Origin: Marinobacter salsuginis
GTDB lineage: Bacteria > Pseudomonadota > Gammaproteobacteria > Pseudomonadales > Oleiphilaceae
NCBI RefSeq assembly: GCF_009617755.1
Contig: NZ_BGZH01000001.1
Coordinates: 1,860,001 to 1,924,000 of the forward strand
DNA: 64,000 nucleotides
Reading direction: 5' to 3'
Shown here: in pieces, positions 54,378-63,047 of the stretch
Position numbering within the stretch: position 1 is the stretch's first letter
How the letters are laid out: each line of letters opens with the position of its first letter
Notes under the pieces: generated by a model
Seen by the model: only the letters and a program-made list of their open reading frames with translations
Told to the model about the DNA's origin: nothing
The model's database searches: none
Made by a program: the position numbers and the translations under genes

Positions 54378-55838
54378 TCAGTTCTCCTCGTCCACGATCC
54401 AGGTATCCTTGCTTCCACCGCCCTGGGAGGAATTCACCACCAGGGAGCCCTTGCGCATCGCTACCCGCGTCAGCCCGCCGGCCGTTACATAGGTTCTCAC
54501 GCCCTGCAGCACAAAAGGCCGCAAATCCAGATGCCGTGGCGCCAACCCCTCGTCGCACAGGGTGGGCGCCACCGACAGGCTCAGCGTAGGCTGCGCGATG
54601 TAATTGCGCGGGTTCTTCTTGATCAGGCGGGCGAACTCGGTGCGTTGCTTCTTGGTGGAATGCGGCCCCACCAGCATGCCGTAGCCACCGGATTCGTTCG
54701 CCGGCTTCACCACCAGCTCGTCGAGGTGCTCAAGCACATACTCCTGATCCTGCTTGTTTACGCACATATAGGTGGGCACGTTCGGGATGATCGGCTCCTC
54801 ATCGAGGTAGTAGCGGATCATGTCCGGCACGAAGGCGTAGATCACCTTGTCATCGGCCACGCCGGCACCAGGCGCATTGGCAAGACCAACCTTGCCGTTG
54901 CGCCAGGCCCGCATAAGCCCTGGTACACCAAGAGTGGAATCCGCCCGGAACACCTCGGGGTCCAGGAAGTCGTCATCAATGCGGCGATAGATCACATCGA
55001 CACGCTCCAGTCCCTCGACCGTGCGCATGTAGACACAATCGTCCTCACCCACCACCAGGTCAGCTCCCTCCACCAGTTCAGCGCCCATGCGCTGGGCCAG
55101 GAACGAGTGCTCGAAATAGGCAGAGTTGAAAATACCCGGCGTGAGCACCGCAATTCTGGGATGATCCTGTGGCCTGGGCGATATAGACGCCAGCATGTCG
55201 AACAGCTGGTTGGTGTAGTCATCCACTGGCAGGATGCTGGTGTTGTCGAACAGCTCCGGGAATACCCGCTTGGTGAGCTGACGGTTCTCCAGCATGTAGG
55301 AAACGCCCGAGGGAACCCGCAGGTTGTCCTCCAGGACATAAACTTTGCCGTCCTTGTCCCGTACCAGGTCCGATCCGCAGATGTGGGCCCAGACCCCCAG
55401 GGGTGGCGTAAAGCCCCGGCACTGCTCGCGGAAGTTCTTGGAGTTGGCGAACACGTACTTGGGGATCACCTTGTCCTTGACGATGTTCTGATCGTTGTAG
55501 ATGTCGTTGATGAACATGTTGAGGGCGGTCAGGCGCTGGGCAAGTCCCTGCTCAATGGTCTCCCACTCGCGGAGCGAGATCACCCGGGGAATGATGTCGA
55601 ACGGCCAGGCCCGGTCGATATTCTCGCCCTCACTGTAGATGGTGAAGCTGATCCCCATCTCCAGTATCGCAAGCTCGGCCGCTTGCTGGCGTGCCTGGAT
55701 TTCCTCTGAACCGAGATTGCCCAGGTAGTCGGTAATCGCCGTGGCCGCGCGTCGGGGCTTCCCCTTTGCAGCGATCAGCTCATCGTAGAAGTCATTTGGA
55801 TCGTAATTTTTCCAGTCTATCGATTTGTTCTTTTTCAT
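54378..55838 (-). CDS. Circularly permuted ATP-grasp protein
   Basis: A 486-residue stand-alone circularly permuted ATP-grasp ligase. Key regions are GISFTIYSEGENIDRAWPFDIIPR, VYVLEDNLRVPSGVSYMLENR (Glu170, Asp171, Asn172, Arg174), LTPGIFNSAYFEHSFLAQRMG, VIYRRIDDDFLDPE, HLDELVVKPANESGGYGM and TRVAMRKGSLVVNSSQGGGSKDTW. It has the canonical metal/phosphate residues that the fused paralogue partly lacks. It probably forms a peptide-like amide bond. The ATG at 55838 has AAAGGA six bases upstream; the stop codon abuts the alpha-E start. Confidence 0.92.
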   Translation of the reverse strand: MKKNKSIDWKNYDPNDFYDELIAAKGKPRRAATAITDYLGNLGSEEIQARQQAAELAILEMGISFTIYSEGENIDRAWPFDIIPRVISLREWETIEQGLAQRLTALNMFINDIYNDQNIVKDKVIPKYVFANSKNFREQCRGFTPPLGVWAHICGSDLVRDKDGKVYVLEDNLRVPSGVSYMLENRQLTKRVFPELFDNTSILPVDDYTNQLFDMLASISPRPQDHPRIAVLTPGIFNSAYFEHSFLAQRMGAELVEGADLVVGEDDCVYMRTVEGLERVDVIYRRIDDDFLDPEVFRADSTLGVPGLMRAWRNGKVGLANAPGAGVADDKVIYAFVPDMIRYYLDEEPIIPNVPTYMCVNKQDQEYVLEHLDELVVKPANESGGYGMLVGPHSTKKQRTEFARLIKKNPRNYIAQPTLSLSVAPTLCDEGLAPRHLDLRPFVLQGVRTYVTAGGLTRVAMRKGSLVVNSSQGGGSKDTWIVDEEN

Positions 55839-55852
55839 TTGGGGTCCTTTCG

Positions 55853-56911
55853 TTAACCACCGCGTGCTATTCGGTGCACCAGACGGAGCTTTTCGACCAC
55901 CGGAGCTGCCAGCACGAAGGGGTAGGCGTCCTCGTGCCCCATGCTCCGGTTCAGGCTGTTGAGTGCGAGCGTGAGGGGAAACCAGTGCTTGATCAGCGCA
56001 TCGAAGTCGTCTGCCTGATAGGGATCAAAGGCAGGATCAAGTTCACTGCGCGTCGGGCTCTGTTCGGCATGCAGTCGCAGGCCGAACTGCCAGGCCGTTT
56101 CCAATGTGTCCACCATATGCAGGTAGTGTGCCCAGGTCTCGGCCCAGTCTTCCCAGGCATGGCTGCTGGCGTAGGCGCTGATGTACCAGCTTTGCCAGTC
56201 ACCCGGCGGACCGTACTGGTAATGCTGGTCCATCGCCTGTTTATAGTCTCTGGTGTCATCGCCAAACATCTCCCGGACCGGCCCGAGCCATGGCCCGGAC
56301 CGGACCAGCAGATCCCAGTAGTAATGGCCGGATTCGTGGCGAAAATGCCCCAAAACGGTGCGATAAGGTTCAGCCATCTGGCTGCGCATCCGTTCCCGTT
56401 CCACCGGGTCCGCCTCGGCAATGTTCACAGTGATCACACCATTGGCATGGCCGGTTTTTACCTTCGACCGCTCGTCAAACATCGCGGGCTGGTCGGCCAG
56501 AAAATCGAATGCCATGCCGTACTGATCTTCGTTCCTGGGTTCGCAGGGCAGCTTGAGACGCAGCACGGAATACACCAGGCGCCGTTTTTCCTTCTCAAGA
56601 CGGCGCCAGAGATCCTGATTTTTGGGGACACTGAGATCGGGAATAGTGCGATTGAGGCGACAGGCAACGCAGAAAGCGTGAAGGTCGGTTTGAGGGATCA
56701 GCCAGTTGCAAGTGCCCTGGCTCTGGTAGTTGCCACAGAGCCGGTAAAGATCGCCCCGGGCGACTGCCGCCCAGGTGCCATCATCTTTTGGCTCGATAGC
56801 CAGCAAGTCCATGACATCGGGTGCAAAGCCGAGGCCAGACCCGCAACTGGTACAACGACAGTTTTCAAAATACAGCAGGTTGGCGCATCGGCCGCAGTGA
56901 AACAGCTTCAT
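55853..56911 (-). CDS. Zinc-ribbon putative metallopeptidase (Peptidase_Mx type)
   Basis: A 352-residue cytoplasmic protein. The N-terminal zinc ribbon has Cys6-x2-Cys9 and Cys20-x2-Cys23, followed by further Cys at 59, 68, 81 and 84. The catalytic-type segment is LGHFRHESGHYYWD with an HExxH (His192, Glu193, His196), and SHAWEDWAETWAHYLHMVDT would supply the third ligand region. This matches putative zinc-binding metallopeptidases that accompany alpha-E/ATP-grasp genes. It is the first gene of the block, 14 bases before the ATP-grasp. It may trim a precursor or product of the ligases. Confidence 0.85.
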   Translation of the reverse strand: MKLFHCGRCANLLYFENCRCTSCGSGLGFAPDVMDLLAIEPKDDGTWAAVARGDLYRLCGNYQSQGTCNWLIPQTDLHAFCVACRLNRTIPDLSVPKNQDLWRRLEKEKRRLVYSVLRLKLPCEPRNEDQYGMAFDFLADQPAMFDERSKVKTGHANGVITVNIAEADPVERERMRSQMAEPYRTVLGHFRHESGHYYWDLLVRSGPWLGPVREMFGDDTRDYKQAMDQHYQYGPPGDWQSWYISAYASSHAWEDWAETWAHYLHMVDTLETAWQFGLRLHAEQSPTRSELDPAFDPYQADDFDALIKHWFPLTLALNSLNRSMGHEDAYPFVLAAPVVEKLRLVHRIARGG

Positions 56912-56953
56912 TGGGGGACATCCTTGGCCGATACCGGCAAGACCATTGCTTCA

Positions 56954-56981
56954 AGTATTGGCCATTCGGGCCAAAACGCAA
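56954..56981 (-). promoter_or_regulatory. Predicted promoter with palindromic operator for the six-gene block
   Basis: On the minus strand a -35-like TTGCGT (56976-56981) and a -10-like AATACT (56954-56959) are 16 bases apart, about 45-65 bases before the metallopeptidase ATG. A perfect inverted repeat, TTGGCC and GGCCAA with five bases between (56958-56974), fills the spacer. A DNA-binding dimer there could block or activate transcription. Confidence 0.4.
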
Positions 56982-57026
56982 CTTAACTACCACGAAACCC
57001 GACCGGATGCCCCCGAAAATCCGACG

Positions 57027-58610
57027 CTAGACAGCCATGGCAGTCTCAGTTCCGGAAACGCTGTCACTCGCGCCTTTACACAGGTATTGCTCTGAGTCGA
57101 AGCGCCGCGTCTGGTTCCGGAACTGCCACGTAAAGCCCGGCCACAGTGTGGTGTTCTTACCGTTTTCATTCACGTACCAGCTCTTGCAACCGGTTTGCCA
57201 CACGGAGTCGCCCAGCCTGGCATGAACAGAGGCGTTATAACGGCTCTGGGCATCCGGTTTCACGTCGATGCTGGTCCACTGCTGCCGGCGCATCTGTTGG
57301 AGGGCATCCAGCACGTACTGGATCTGACTCTCGATCATATACACCATGGAGCTGTGGCCGAGGCCGGTATTCGGCCCCATCAGCATGAAGAAATTGGGAA
57401 AGCCACTGACGGTGGTGCCTTTGTAAGCCTCGGCGCCGTCTTTCCAGGCATCCAGCAGGTCCTGGCCATTGCGGCCAAAGATCATGCCCGCAGGGATCGG
57501 ATCCTGGGCCCGGAAACCGGTTCCGTAGATGATGCAATCCACCTGCCGCTCGTTGCCCTGACCGTCGATCACGGTGTTGCCCTGCACCTCACGGATACCC
57601 TCGGTCACCACATCCACATGGTCCTGTGCCAGCGCCGGATAGTAGTTGTTGGAAATCAGCACCCGCTTGCAGCCGAAATGGAAATCCGGAGTGACCTTCC
57701 TGCGCAGCGCCTTGTCCGGGATCTGGCTACGGATATGCCGGCGGGCCTGCAACTCGCCAAGCTTCAGAATCCGGGGGTTGCCCACAAAGCCCAGCACCCG
57801 CGCCTCAAGCGACCAGTAGATACTCTGGCGGAAGGCGTTGAGTGTTTGCGGGAACACCCGGAACAGCCGCTTCTCCAGCCGTCGGATAGCGCGATCCGGC
57901 TTGGGCATGATCCACGGCGGTGTGCGCTGGTACAGATCCACCCGTGCCGCCTGCTTTGCCACTTCTGGAACAAACTGGATGGCCGAGGCACCGGTGCCGA
58001 TCACCGCCACCCGCTTGCCGCGCAGATCGTAGTCGTGGTCCCAGTCCTGGGAATGAAAGCGCTTGCCGGTGAAGGACTCGATTCCCTTGATCTCCGGATA
58101 AGCTGGTGTACTCAATCCCCCCATCCCGGAAACAAGGATATCCGCCTTCAACGTGCTGAATTCGGGCAGCTTTTCATCGGTGCGATCCAACCGGTCTCCA
58201 GGCTTCATACCCTTGTCCTGCATATACGCCCACAATGCTGGGCCATCACAGGTCTCAAGGGTCCACCGCTGTCGGTTTTCGTCAAATCGCGCCCCGGCCA
58301 CATGGGTGTTCAGGCGGATGTGCTTCATCAGGCCGTATTTCTCGGCACAGTGCTTCAGATAGGCCTTGATCTCGTGCTGCTGGGCATACATCCGGCTCCA
58401 GTTGGGGTTCTGTTCGAAGGAAAAGGAGTAGAGTGCAGACTGCACGTCACAGGCACACCCCGGGTAGTGGTTCTGGTGCCAGGTGCCGCCAATGTCGTCA
58501 CTCTGCTCCAGGATCACGAAGTCGTTGTAGCCGGCTTCCTTGAGTTTGATGGCCATGCCCAGGCCGGAGAAGCCGGTGCCGATGATGGCGATCTGTGTGT
58601 TCTGTTCCAT
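57027..58610 (-). CDS. Flavin-containing Baeyer-Villiger-type monooxygenase
   Basis: A 527-residue class B flavoprotein monooxygenase. FAD-binding GTGFSG is at 11-16, followed by EQSDDIGGTWHQNHYPGCACD. The Baeyer-Villiger fingerprint FTGKRFHSQDW fits FxGxxxHxxxW exactly. The NADPH-binding VAVIGTGASAIQFV and ATG-like IIYGTGFRAQDP follow. It would insert oxygen beside a ketone to give an ester, or oxygenate heteroatoms. ATG 58610 has GGAG seven bases upstream. It is divergent from a TetR regulator with direct repeats between the two genes. Confidence 0.9.
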   Translation of the reverse strand: MEQNTQIAIIGTGFSGLGMAIKLKEAGYNDFVILEQSDDIGGTWHQNHYPGCACDVQSALYSFSFEQNPNWSRMYAQQHEIKAYLKHCAEKYGLMKHIRLNTHVAGARFDENRQRWTLETCDGPALWAYMQDKGMKPGDRLDRTDEKLPEFSTLKADILVSGMGGLSTPAYPEIKGIESFTGKRFHSQDWDHDYDLRGKRVAVIGTGASAIQFVPEVAKQAARVDLYQRTPPWIMPKPDRAIRRLEKRLFRVFPQTLNAFRQSIYWSLEARVLGFVGNPRILKLGELQARRHIRSQIPDKALRRKVTPDFHFGCKRVLISNNYYPALAQDHVDVVTEGIREVQGNTVIDGQGNERQVDCIIYGTGFRAQDPIPAGMIFGRNGQDLLDAWKDGAEAYKGTTVSGFPNFFMLMGPNTGLGHSSMVYMIESQIQYVLDALQQMRRQQWTSIDVKPDAQSRYNASVHARLGDSVWQTGCKSWYVNENGKNTTLWPGFTWQFRNQTRRFDSEQYLCKGASDSVSGTETAMAV

Positions 58611-58672
58611 TGCTGCACTCCTGTGTTGGCCTGCCTGGCCTTGTCTGTTGTTGTCTAGTTGGTCATGATGAC

Positions 58673-58717
58673 TGGTAGACACATGTATACACAGATTGGT
58701 AGACAACCGTATACTCC
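58673..58717. promoter_or_regulatory. Direct repeats in the BVMO/tetR intergenic region
   Basis: TGGTAGACACATGTATACAC (from 58673) and TGGTAGACAACCGTATACTC (from 58697) are direct repeats 24 bases apart, sharing TGGTAGACA and GTATAC. Two turns of DNA separate them, as expected for adjacent TetR dimers. They lie between the divergent monooxygenase and TetR genes and are likely operator sites. Confidence 0.5.
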
Positions 58718-58840
58718 TGGATCGGTGATTGGCCTCGGTTGACTGGTAGTTGGCCTTTACGGCGGGCTCTGGTTGGGGGGCTGGCCGTTTGTGGGAAGGT
58801 GGCCCCGACAGCCGCTCTTGCACCCCACCAAGAGGAAAAG

Positions 58841-59473
58841 ATGAACGGATTAACCGGCGGAAAACTGAAACTCATTCAGGCGGCGCTTCGGCTGATTACC
58901 GAAACCCGGAGCCTGACGTCGCTGGGACTGCGGGAGCTTGCCCGTGAGGCGGGGCTGAATCCGAATACGTTTTACCGGCACTTCAAGAGTCTGGATGAAT
59001 TTGGGCTGACGGTATTGGGCTACATTGCCGAAGAGATGAAAGCCGGCGTCCGGGATTTGCGGCAGATGGCGGACTCGTCCGAACAGGCATCGCGAGATAC
59101 GGTGGCGTTCGTGTATCACTACTTTCTCGCCAATCCGGCGGCAACTACGGTGGCTGTCCGGGAACTCCACGGCCCTTCCCCGATACTGCGCCGTGCCCTG
59201 GAATCACAACTTGAAGCCAGCGCCCGGGAAATGGCCGAGGATATTATCGAGCGGCAGCTGGTGAGCGCCGTGCCGCCCGAAACCATTCATGAAATCTCCC
59301 GCATGACGATCCGCTACATCCTGTTCCGGGCCATGGATTACATCGAGAAACCCGCCCAGCGGGAAACCATCCAGACCGAAACCGAGCACTTCATCAACCG
59401 GCAGTTCCGCGGGGCAATGCTTGATCACCTGTCGCAGACAGAAGTCGAACGCCTCGCCCTGAAACACAGCTGA
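58841..59473 (+). CDS. TetR-family transcriptional regulator
   Basis: A 210-residue TetR repressor-type protein. The helix-turn-helix is in SLTSLGLRELAREAGLNPNTFYRHFKSLDE (residues about 25-50). The C-terminal ligand domain is helical. AGAGGAAA precedes the ATG at 58841; longer upstream reading is not family-like. Its divergent neighbour is the Baeyer-Villiger monooxygenase, whose expression it probably controls by binding the repeats at 58673-58717. The ligand may be the monooxygenase's substrate. Confidence 0.85.
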   Translation: MNGLTGGKLKLIQAALRLITETRSLTSLGLRELAREAGLNPNTFYRHFKSLDEFGLTVLGYIAEEMKAGVRDLRQMADSSEQASRDTVAFVYHYFLANPAATTVAVRELHGPSPILRRALESQLEASAREMAEDIIERQLVSAVPPETIHEISRMTIRYILFRAMDYIEKPAQRETIQTETEHFINRQFRGAMLDHLSQTEVERLALKHS

Positions 59474-59577
59474 AAAACCTGCGATAACTCCGCTTTCCGG
59501 GCAGATCTGGCAACCTGCACTAGTATGTAGATAACCAGAACAAGTGATTGATCGGGAAATCCGGAGGCACTCCAATA

Positions 59578-61155
59578 ATGAAAATCGGTATCCCCAAGGA
59601 AATCTTTGAGGACGAGCGGCGAGTAGCCGCGACGCCACCTTCTGTTCACAAGTTAATCGGGCTCGGCTATGAGGTGATCGTTGAAAGCGGCGCCGGCGAA
59701 GCCGCGAACTACTCCGATGCTGCATACGAGAAAGTCGAGGCAGCCATCGCAACGGATACCAGCTCTCTCTGGAAAGAGGCCGACTTTATCCTGAAGGTTC
59801 GCGCGCCCATGGAGAATCCGGCACTGGGCAAGCACGAAGCGGATCTGATGAAGGAGGGCGCATTTCTGGTGAGCTACATCTGGCCGGCGCAAAACCCGGA
59901 ATTGCTGGAAAAGCTGGCGGCCAGAAAAATTACGTCTTTCGCCATCGACAGCCTGCCCCGGATCAGCCGCGCCCAGAAAATGGACGCTCTCAGTGCCATG
60001 GCTAACATTGCCGGCTATCGGGCGGTGATTGAGGCGGCCAATAACTTCGGGCGATTCTTTACCGGGCAGGTCACCGCCGCAGGCAAAGTACCTCCGGCGA
60101 AAATTATGGTGATCGGTGCCGGGGTTGCAGGCCTCGCAGCGATCGGCGCCGCCAACAGCATGGGCGCGATCGTGCGGGCCTTTGATACCCGTCTTGAGGT
60201 GAAGGAACAGGTCGAGAGCATGGGGGCCGAGTTCCTGGTTCTGGACTTTGAGGACGAGGATGGCAGCGGCAGTGGCGGCTACGCCAAGCAGATGAGCGAC
60301 GAGTTCATCAAGGCGGAGATGGCGCTGTTCGCCGAACAAGCAAAAGAAGTGGACATCATCATCACCACCGCCCTGATTCCCGGCAAGCCGGCGCCGAAAC
60401 TGATCACGGCCGATATGGTGAAATCCATGAAGCCTGGCAGTGTCATCGTGGATCTGGCGTCCGAGCGCGGCGGCAACTGCGAACTCACCGAGCCAGGCAA
60501 GGTGGCGCACCATCATGGCGTTACCCTGATCGGGTACACCGACCTGCCCAGTCGCATGGCCAAGGTGGCCAGTGAACTCTACGCCACCAACCTGGTGCAC
60601 CTGCTTACCGAGCTGACCCCCGAGAAAGACGGCAAACCCGTGGTGAACATGGATGACGAAGTCATCCGGGGCCTGACGGTGGTGCACGAGGAGGACATCA
60701 CCTGGCCGCCACCAAAACCGGAATCGCCGGTCAGCCCCAAGCCTGCACCCGGCACCGAGGAACCCTCGGCCGCCGACAAGGCAGCGGCCAAGAAAGACGC
60801 CGATCGCAAAAGCCTGATTGGCAAAACCGTTCTTCTGGTTGTAACGGCCCTCGCCCTCTACGGCGTTGGCGCTCACGCACCGGAGAGCTTCCTGCAACAC
60901 TTTACGGTGTTTGTTCTGTCCTGCTTCATCGGTTGGCAGGTCATCTGGAACGTTACGCCTTCCCTGCATACGCCACTTATGAGCGTCACCAATGCGATCA
61001 GTGGCATCATCGTTATCGGCGCCATTCTGCACCTGGCCCAGGCGGAGAACATTGCCGTCGGCATCATGGCTTTTGTCGCGGTGCTGATCGCCAGCATCAA
61101 CGTGGGGGGCGGCTTCCGGGTCACCCATCGCATGCTCAAAATGTTCCGCAAGTAG
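59578..61155 (+). CDS. pntA: NAD(P) transhydrogenase subunit alpha
   Basis: A 525-residue alpha subunit of the proton-translocating transhydrogenase, which reduces NADP+ with NADH using the proton gradient. The N-terminal dI domain resembles alanine dehydrogenase ([20 protein letters not shown]), with the NAD-binding [21 protein letters not shown] Pro/Ala/Lys linker (about 380-420) precedes three to four C-terminal membrane helices. It is full length like E. coli PntA, not split into alpha-1/alpha-2 chains. GGAGG lies upstream of ATG 59578. pntB follows 12 bases later. Confidence 0.95.
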   Translation: MKIGIPKEIFEDERRVAATPPSVHKLIGLGYEVIVESGAGEAANYSDAAYEKVEAAIATDTSSLWKEADFILKVRAPMENPALGKHEADLMKEGAFLVSYIWPAQNPELLEKLAARKITSFAIDSLPRISRAQKMDALSAMANIAGYRAVIEAANNFGRFFTGQVTAAGKVPPAKIMVIGAGVAGLAAIGAANSMGAIVRAFDTRLEVKEQVESMGAEFLVLDFEDEDGSGSGGYAKQMSDEFIKAEMALFAEQAKEVDIIITTALIPGKPAPKLITADMVKSMKPGSVIVDLASERGGNCELTEPGKVAHHHGVTLIGYTDLPSRMAKVASELYATNLVHLLTELTPEKDGKPVVNMDDEVIRGLTVVHEEDITWPPPKPESPVSPKPAPGTEEPSAADKAAAKKDADRKSLIGKTVLLVVTALALYGVGAHAPESFLQHFTVFVLSCFIGWQVIWNVTPSLHTPLMSVTNAISGIIVIGAILHLAQAENIAVGIMAFVAVLIASINVGGGFRVTHRMLKMFRK

Positions 61156-61167
61156 GAGGCGCCCGAT

Positions 61168-62559
61168 ATGAGCACAGGACTGGTGAGCGTGGCCTACGTG
61201 GTCGCAAGCATTTGTTTCATTCTCAGCCTGGGTGGTCTCAGCCACCAGGAATCCGCGCGGCGCGGCAATCTTTACGGGGTCGCCGGCATTATCATCGCCG
61301 TGGGCGCAACCCTGGCCAGTGTTGACGGCGGTATCGTTTCGATCGTGATTGCCGTGTTGCTGGGTGCGGGCATTGGCATTGCCATCGCCAACAAGGTGGA
61401 AATGACCCAGATGCCACAACTGGTGGCCCTGCTGCACAGCTTCGTGGGCGCGGCTGCCGTGTTTGTCGGCTTTTCCGGCTACATCGAGCCGTTGATTGCC
61501 ACCTCCGGTGCCGAGCACACCATCAAACTGGTGGAAGTCTACGTTGGCATCTTCATTGGCGCGGTGACTTTCACCGGCTCCCTGGTTGCCTGTGGCAAGC
61601 TCGATGGTCGCATCGACAGCAAGGCTCTGACCCTACCCGGCCGGCATATGATGAACCTGGTGGCCGTTATTGTCTGCGTGTTCCTGGGCGCCTGGTTCCT
61701 CGGTACCGACAGCATGGCCCTGGGCATCGTGGCGCTCGTTCTGATGACAGCCATTGCGTCCGTCCTCGGTATTCATCTGATCATGGCGATCGGCGGTGCC
61801 GATATGCCGGTAGTGGTCTCCATGCTCAACAGCTATTCCGGTTGGGCCGCGGCCTCCATCGGCTTCATGCTGGGTAATGATCTGCTGATTGTTACCGGCG
61901 CCCTGGTGGGCAGCAGTGGTGCCATTCTCAGCTACATCATGTGCAAGGCCATGAACCGCTCGTTCATCAGCGTGATTCTTGGTGGCTTCGGCCAGACCAG
62001 CAGCAGTTCGGCGGCCGCCGATGCCGACCAGACGGTGCACGAATCCAGTGTCGACGACGTCTGTGAAGAGCTGCGCAACGCCCAGTCGGTGATCATCGTG
62101 CCCGGTTACGGCATGGCGGTGGCCCAGGCCCAAAACGGCGTCAGCGAAATGACCAAGATCCTGCGGGACAAGGGTGTGAACGTGCGTTTCGGCATCCACC
62201 CGGTCGCCGGTCGCCTGCCCGGGCACATGAACGTTCTCCTGGCAGAAGCCCATGTGCCCTATGACATCGTGCTGGAGATGGACGAGATCAACGAGGACTT
62301 CCCGGATACCGACGTGGTGCTGGTGATCGGTGCCAACGACACGGTGAACCCGGCCGCCGCCGAAGACCCCGGCAGTCCGATCGCCGGTATGCCGGTGCTG
62401 GAAGTCTGGAAGGCTCACCAGGTGGTTATTCTCAAGCGAGGCATGGCCACCGGTTATTCCGGGGTGGAGAACCCGCTCTTCTTCAAGGATAACGCCCGCA
62501 TGCTGTTCGGCGATGCCAAGGAAAGTATCGACAAGCTGGTGTCAGGTCTGCGGGGCTGA
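61168..62559 (+). CDS. pntB: NAD(P) transhydrogenase subunit beta
   Basis: A 463-residue beta subunit: eight or nine membrane helices forming the proton channel (dII), then the NADP-binding dIII domain with [37 protein letters not shown] and [13 protein letters not shown]. Complete in length. It forms an operon with pntA (GGAGG before the ATG), followed by a GC-rich hairpin at 62550-62570 that could end the transcript. Confidence 0.95.
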   Translation: MSTGLVSVAYVVASICFILSLGGLSHQESARRGNLYGVAGIIIAVGATLASVDGGIVSIVIAVLLGAGIGIAIANKVEMTQMPQLVALLHSFVGAAAVFVGFSGYIEPLIATSGAEHTIKLVEVYVGIFIGAVTFTGSLVACGKLDGRIDSKALTLPGRHMMNLVAVIVCVFLGAWFLGTDSMALGIVALVLMTAIASVLGIHLIMAIGGADMPVVVSMLNSYSGWAAASIGFMLGNDLLIVTGALVGSSGAILSYIMCKAMNRSFISVILGGFGQTSSSSAAADADQTVHESSVDDVCEELRNAQSVIIVPGYGMAVAQAQNGVSEMTKILRDKGVNVRFGIHPVAGRLPGHMNVLLAEAHVPYDIVLEMDEINEDFPDTDVVLVIGANDTVNPAAAEDPGSPIAGMPVLEVWKAHQVVILKRGMATGYSGVENPLFFKDNARMLFGDAKESIDKLVSGLRG

Positions 62560-62570
62560 GCCAGCCCCGC
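62550..62570 (+). terminator. GC-rich hairpin at the end of pntAB
   Basis: GCGGGGCTG (62550-62558) pairs with CAGCCCCGC (62562-62570) around a three-base loop. The stop codon TGA lies within. No clear T-run follows (GCCTGTTTA), so it is a weak or RNA-stabilising terminator. Confidence 0.45.
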
Positions 62571-62588
62571 GCCTGTTTACCTCAGTGA

Positions 62589-62900
62589 TTACTCAGTCGT
62601 GTTGTAAACGTAAGACGAGACAGTGCCGTCCTGGTTGAACCGAACGACCAGGTCGGTGGTTTCCGCATCACCAAAGGCAGACCACTTGTACTTGCCATAG
62701 GTCCAGGTGCGTTTGCCATCCTCGATACCGGTACGCCACGGCTCGCCGAACATCTCCTGGATATCGGCTCGCGTGGTTTCACCAATCTGGATCTGGTCGA
62801 CATTGTGGGTGGCAAAGTCTTTACCAACGGTCGCACAACCCACCATGGCAACCATCACAAGTGCCACAGACAGCGCTCTAATCGAACTAATCATCGACAT
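62589..62900 (-). CDS. SmpA/OmlA (BamE-like) lipoprotein
   Basis: A 103-residue lipoprotein (lipobox AMVGC, Cys22) with a SmpA/OmlA domain: QIQIGETTRADIQEMFGEPWRTG is the conserved turn-helix, then DLVVRFNQDGTVSSYVY ends the beta sheet. It resembles BamE, which stabilises the outer-membrane assembly machinery, but short homologues also occur elsewhere and the exact role is uncertain. GAGGGA precedes ATG 62900. Confidence 0.8.
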   Translation of the reverse strand: MSMISSIRALSVALVMVAMVGCATVGKDFATHNVDQIQIGETTRADIQEMFGEPWRTGIEDGKRTWTYGKYKWSAFGDAETTDLVVRFNQDGTVSSYVYNTTE

Positions 62901-62986
62901 ACTGATCCCTCATATTCGGGTGAATTTCATCCATCATAACGTGTCTCTGAGCAGACGCGATTACGAAGACGACAGGTTCATCGGAT

Positions 62987-63017
62987 AAAAAAGCCGCAGG
63001 CCCGAAGGCACTGCGGC
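62987..63017 (-). terminator. Rho-independent terminator of the Old Yellow Enzyme gene
   Basis: On the minus strand GCCGCAG pairs with CTGCGGC (63011-63017 and 62993-62999), followed directly by a six-T run (A at 62987-62992 on the plus strand). It lies 30 bases after the stop codon of the gene ending at 63048, a classic terminator. Confidence 0.85.
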
Positions 63018-63047
63018 AAGTGTCGATCGTCCGATCGAAGGGGATAA

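Noticed and set aside
54174-55709. A 511-codon plus-strand frame opposite the ATP-grasp and alpha-E genes
   Set aside because: It is a codon-bias shadow; both minus-strand proteins are well conserved across this region.
57195-58658. A 487-codon plus-strand frame opposite the monooxygenase
   Set aside because: The Baeyer-Villiger fingerprint and Rossmann motifs are on the minus strand.
59653-61518. A 621-codon open frame on the minus strand opposite pntA
   Set aside because: PntA motifs are unambiguous on the plus strand; the antisense product is His/Gly/Asp-rich without a family.
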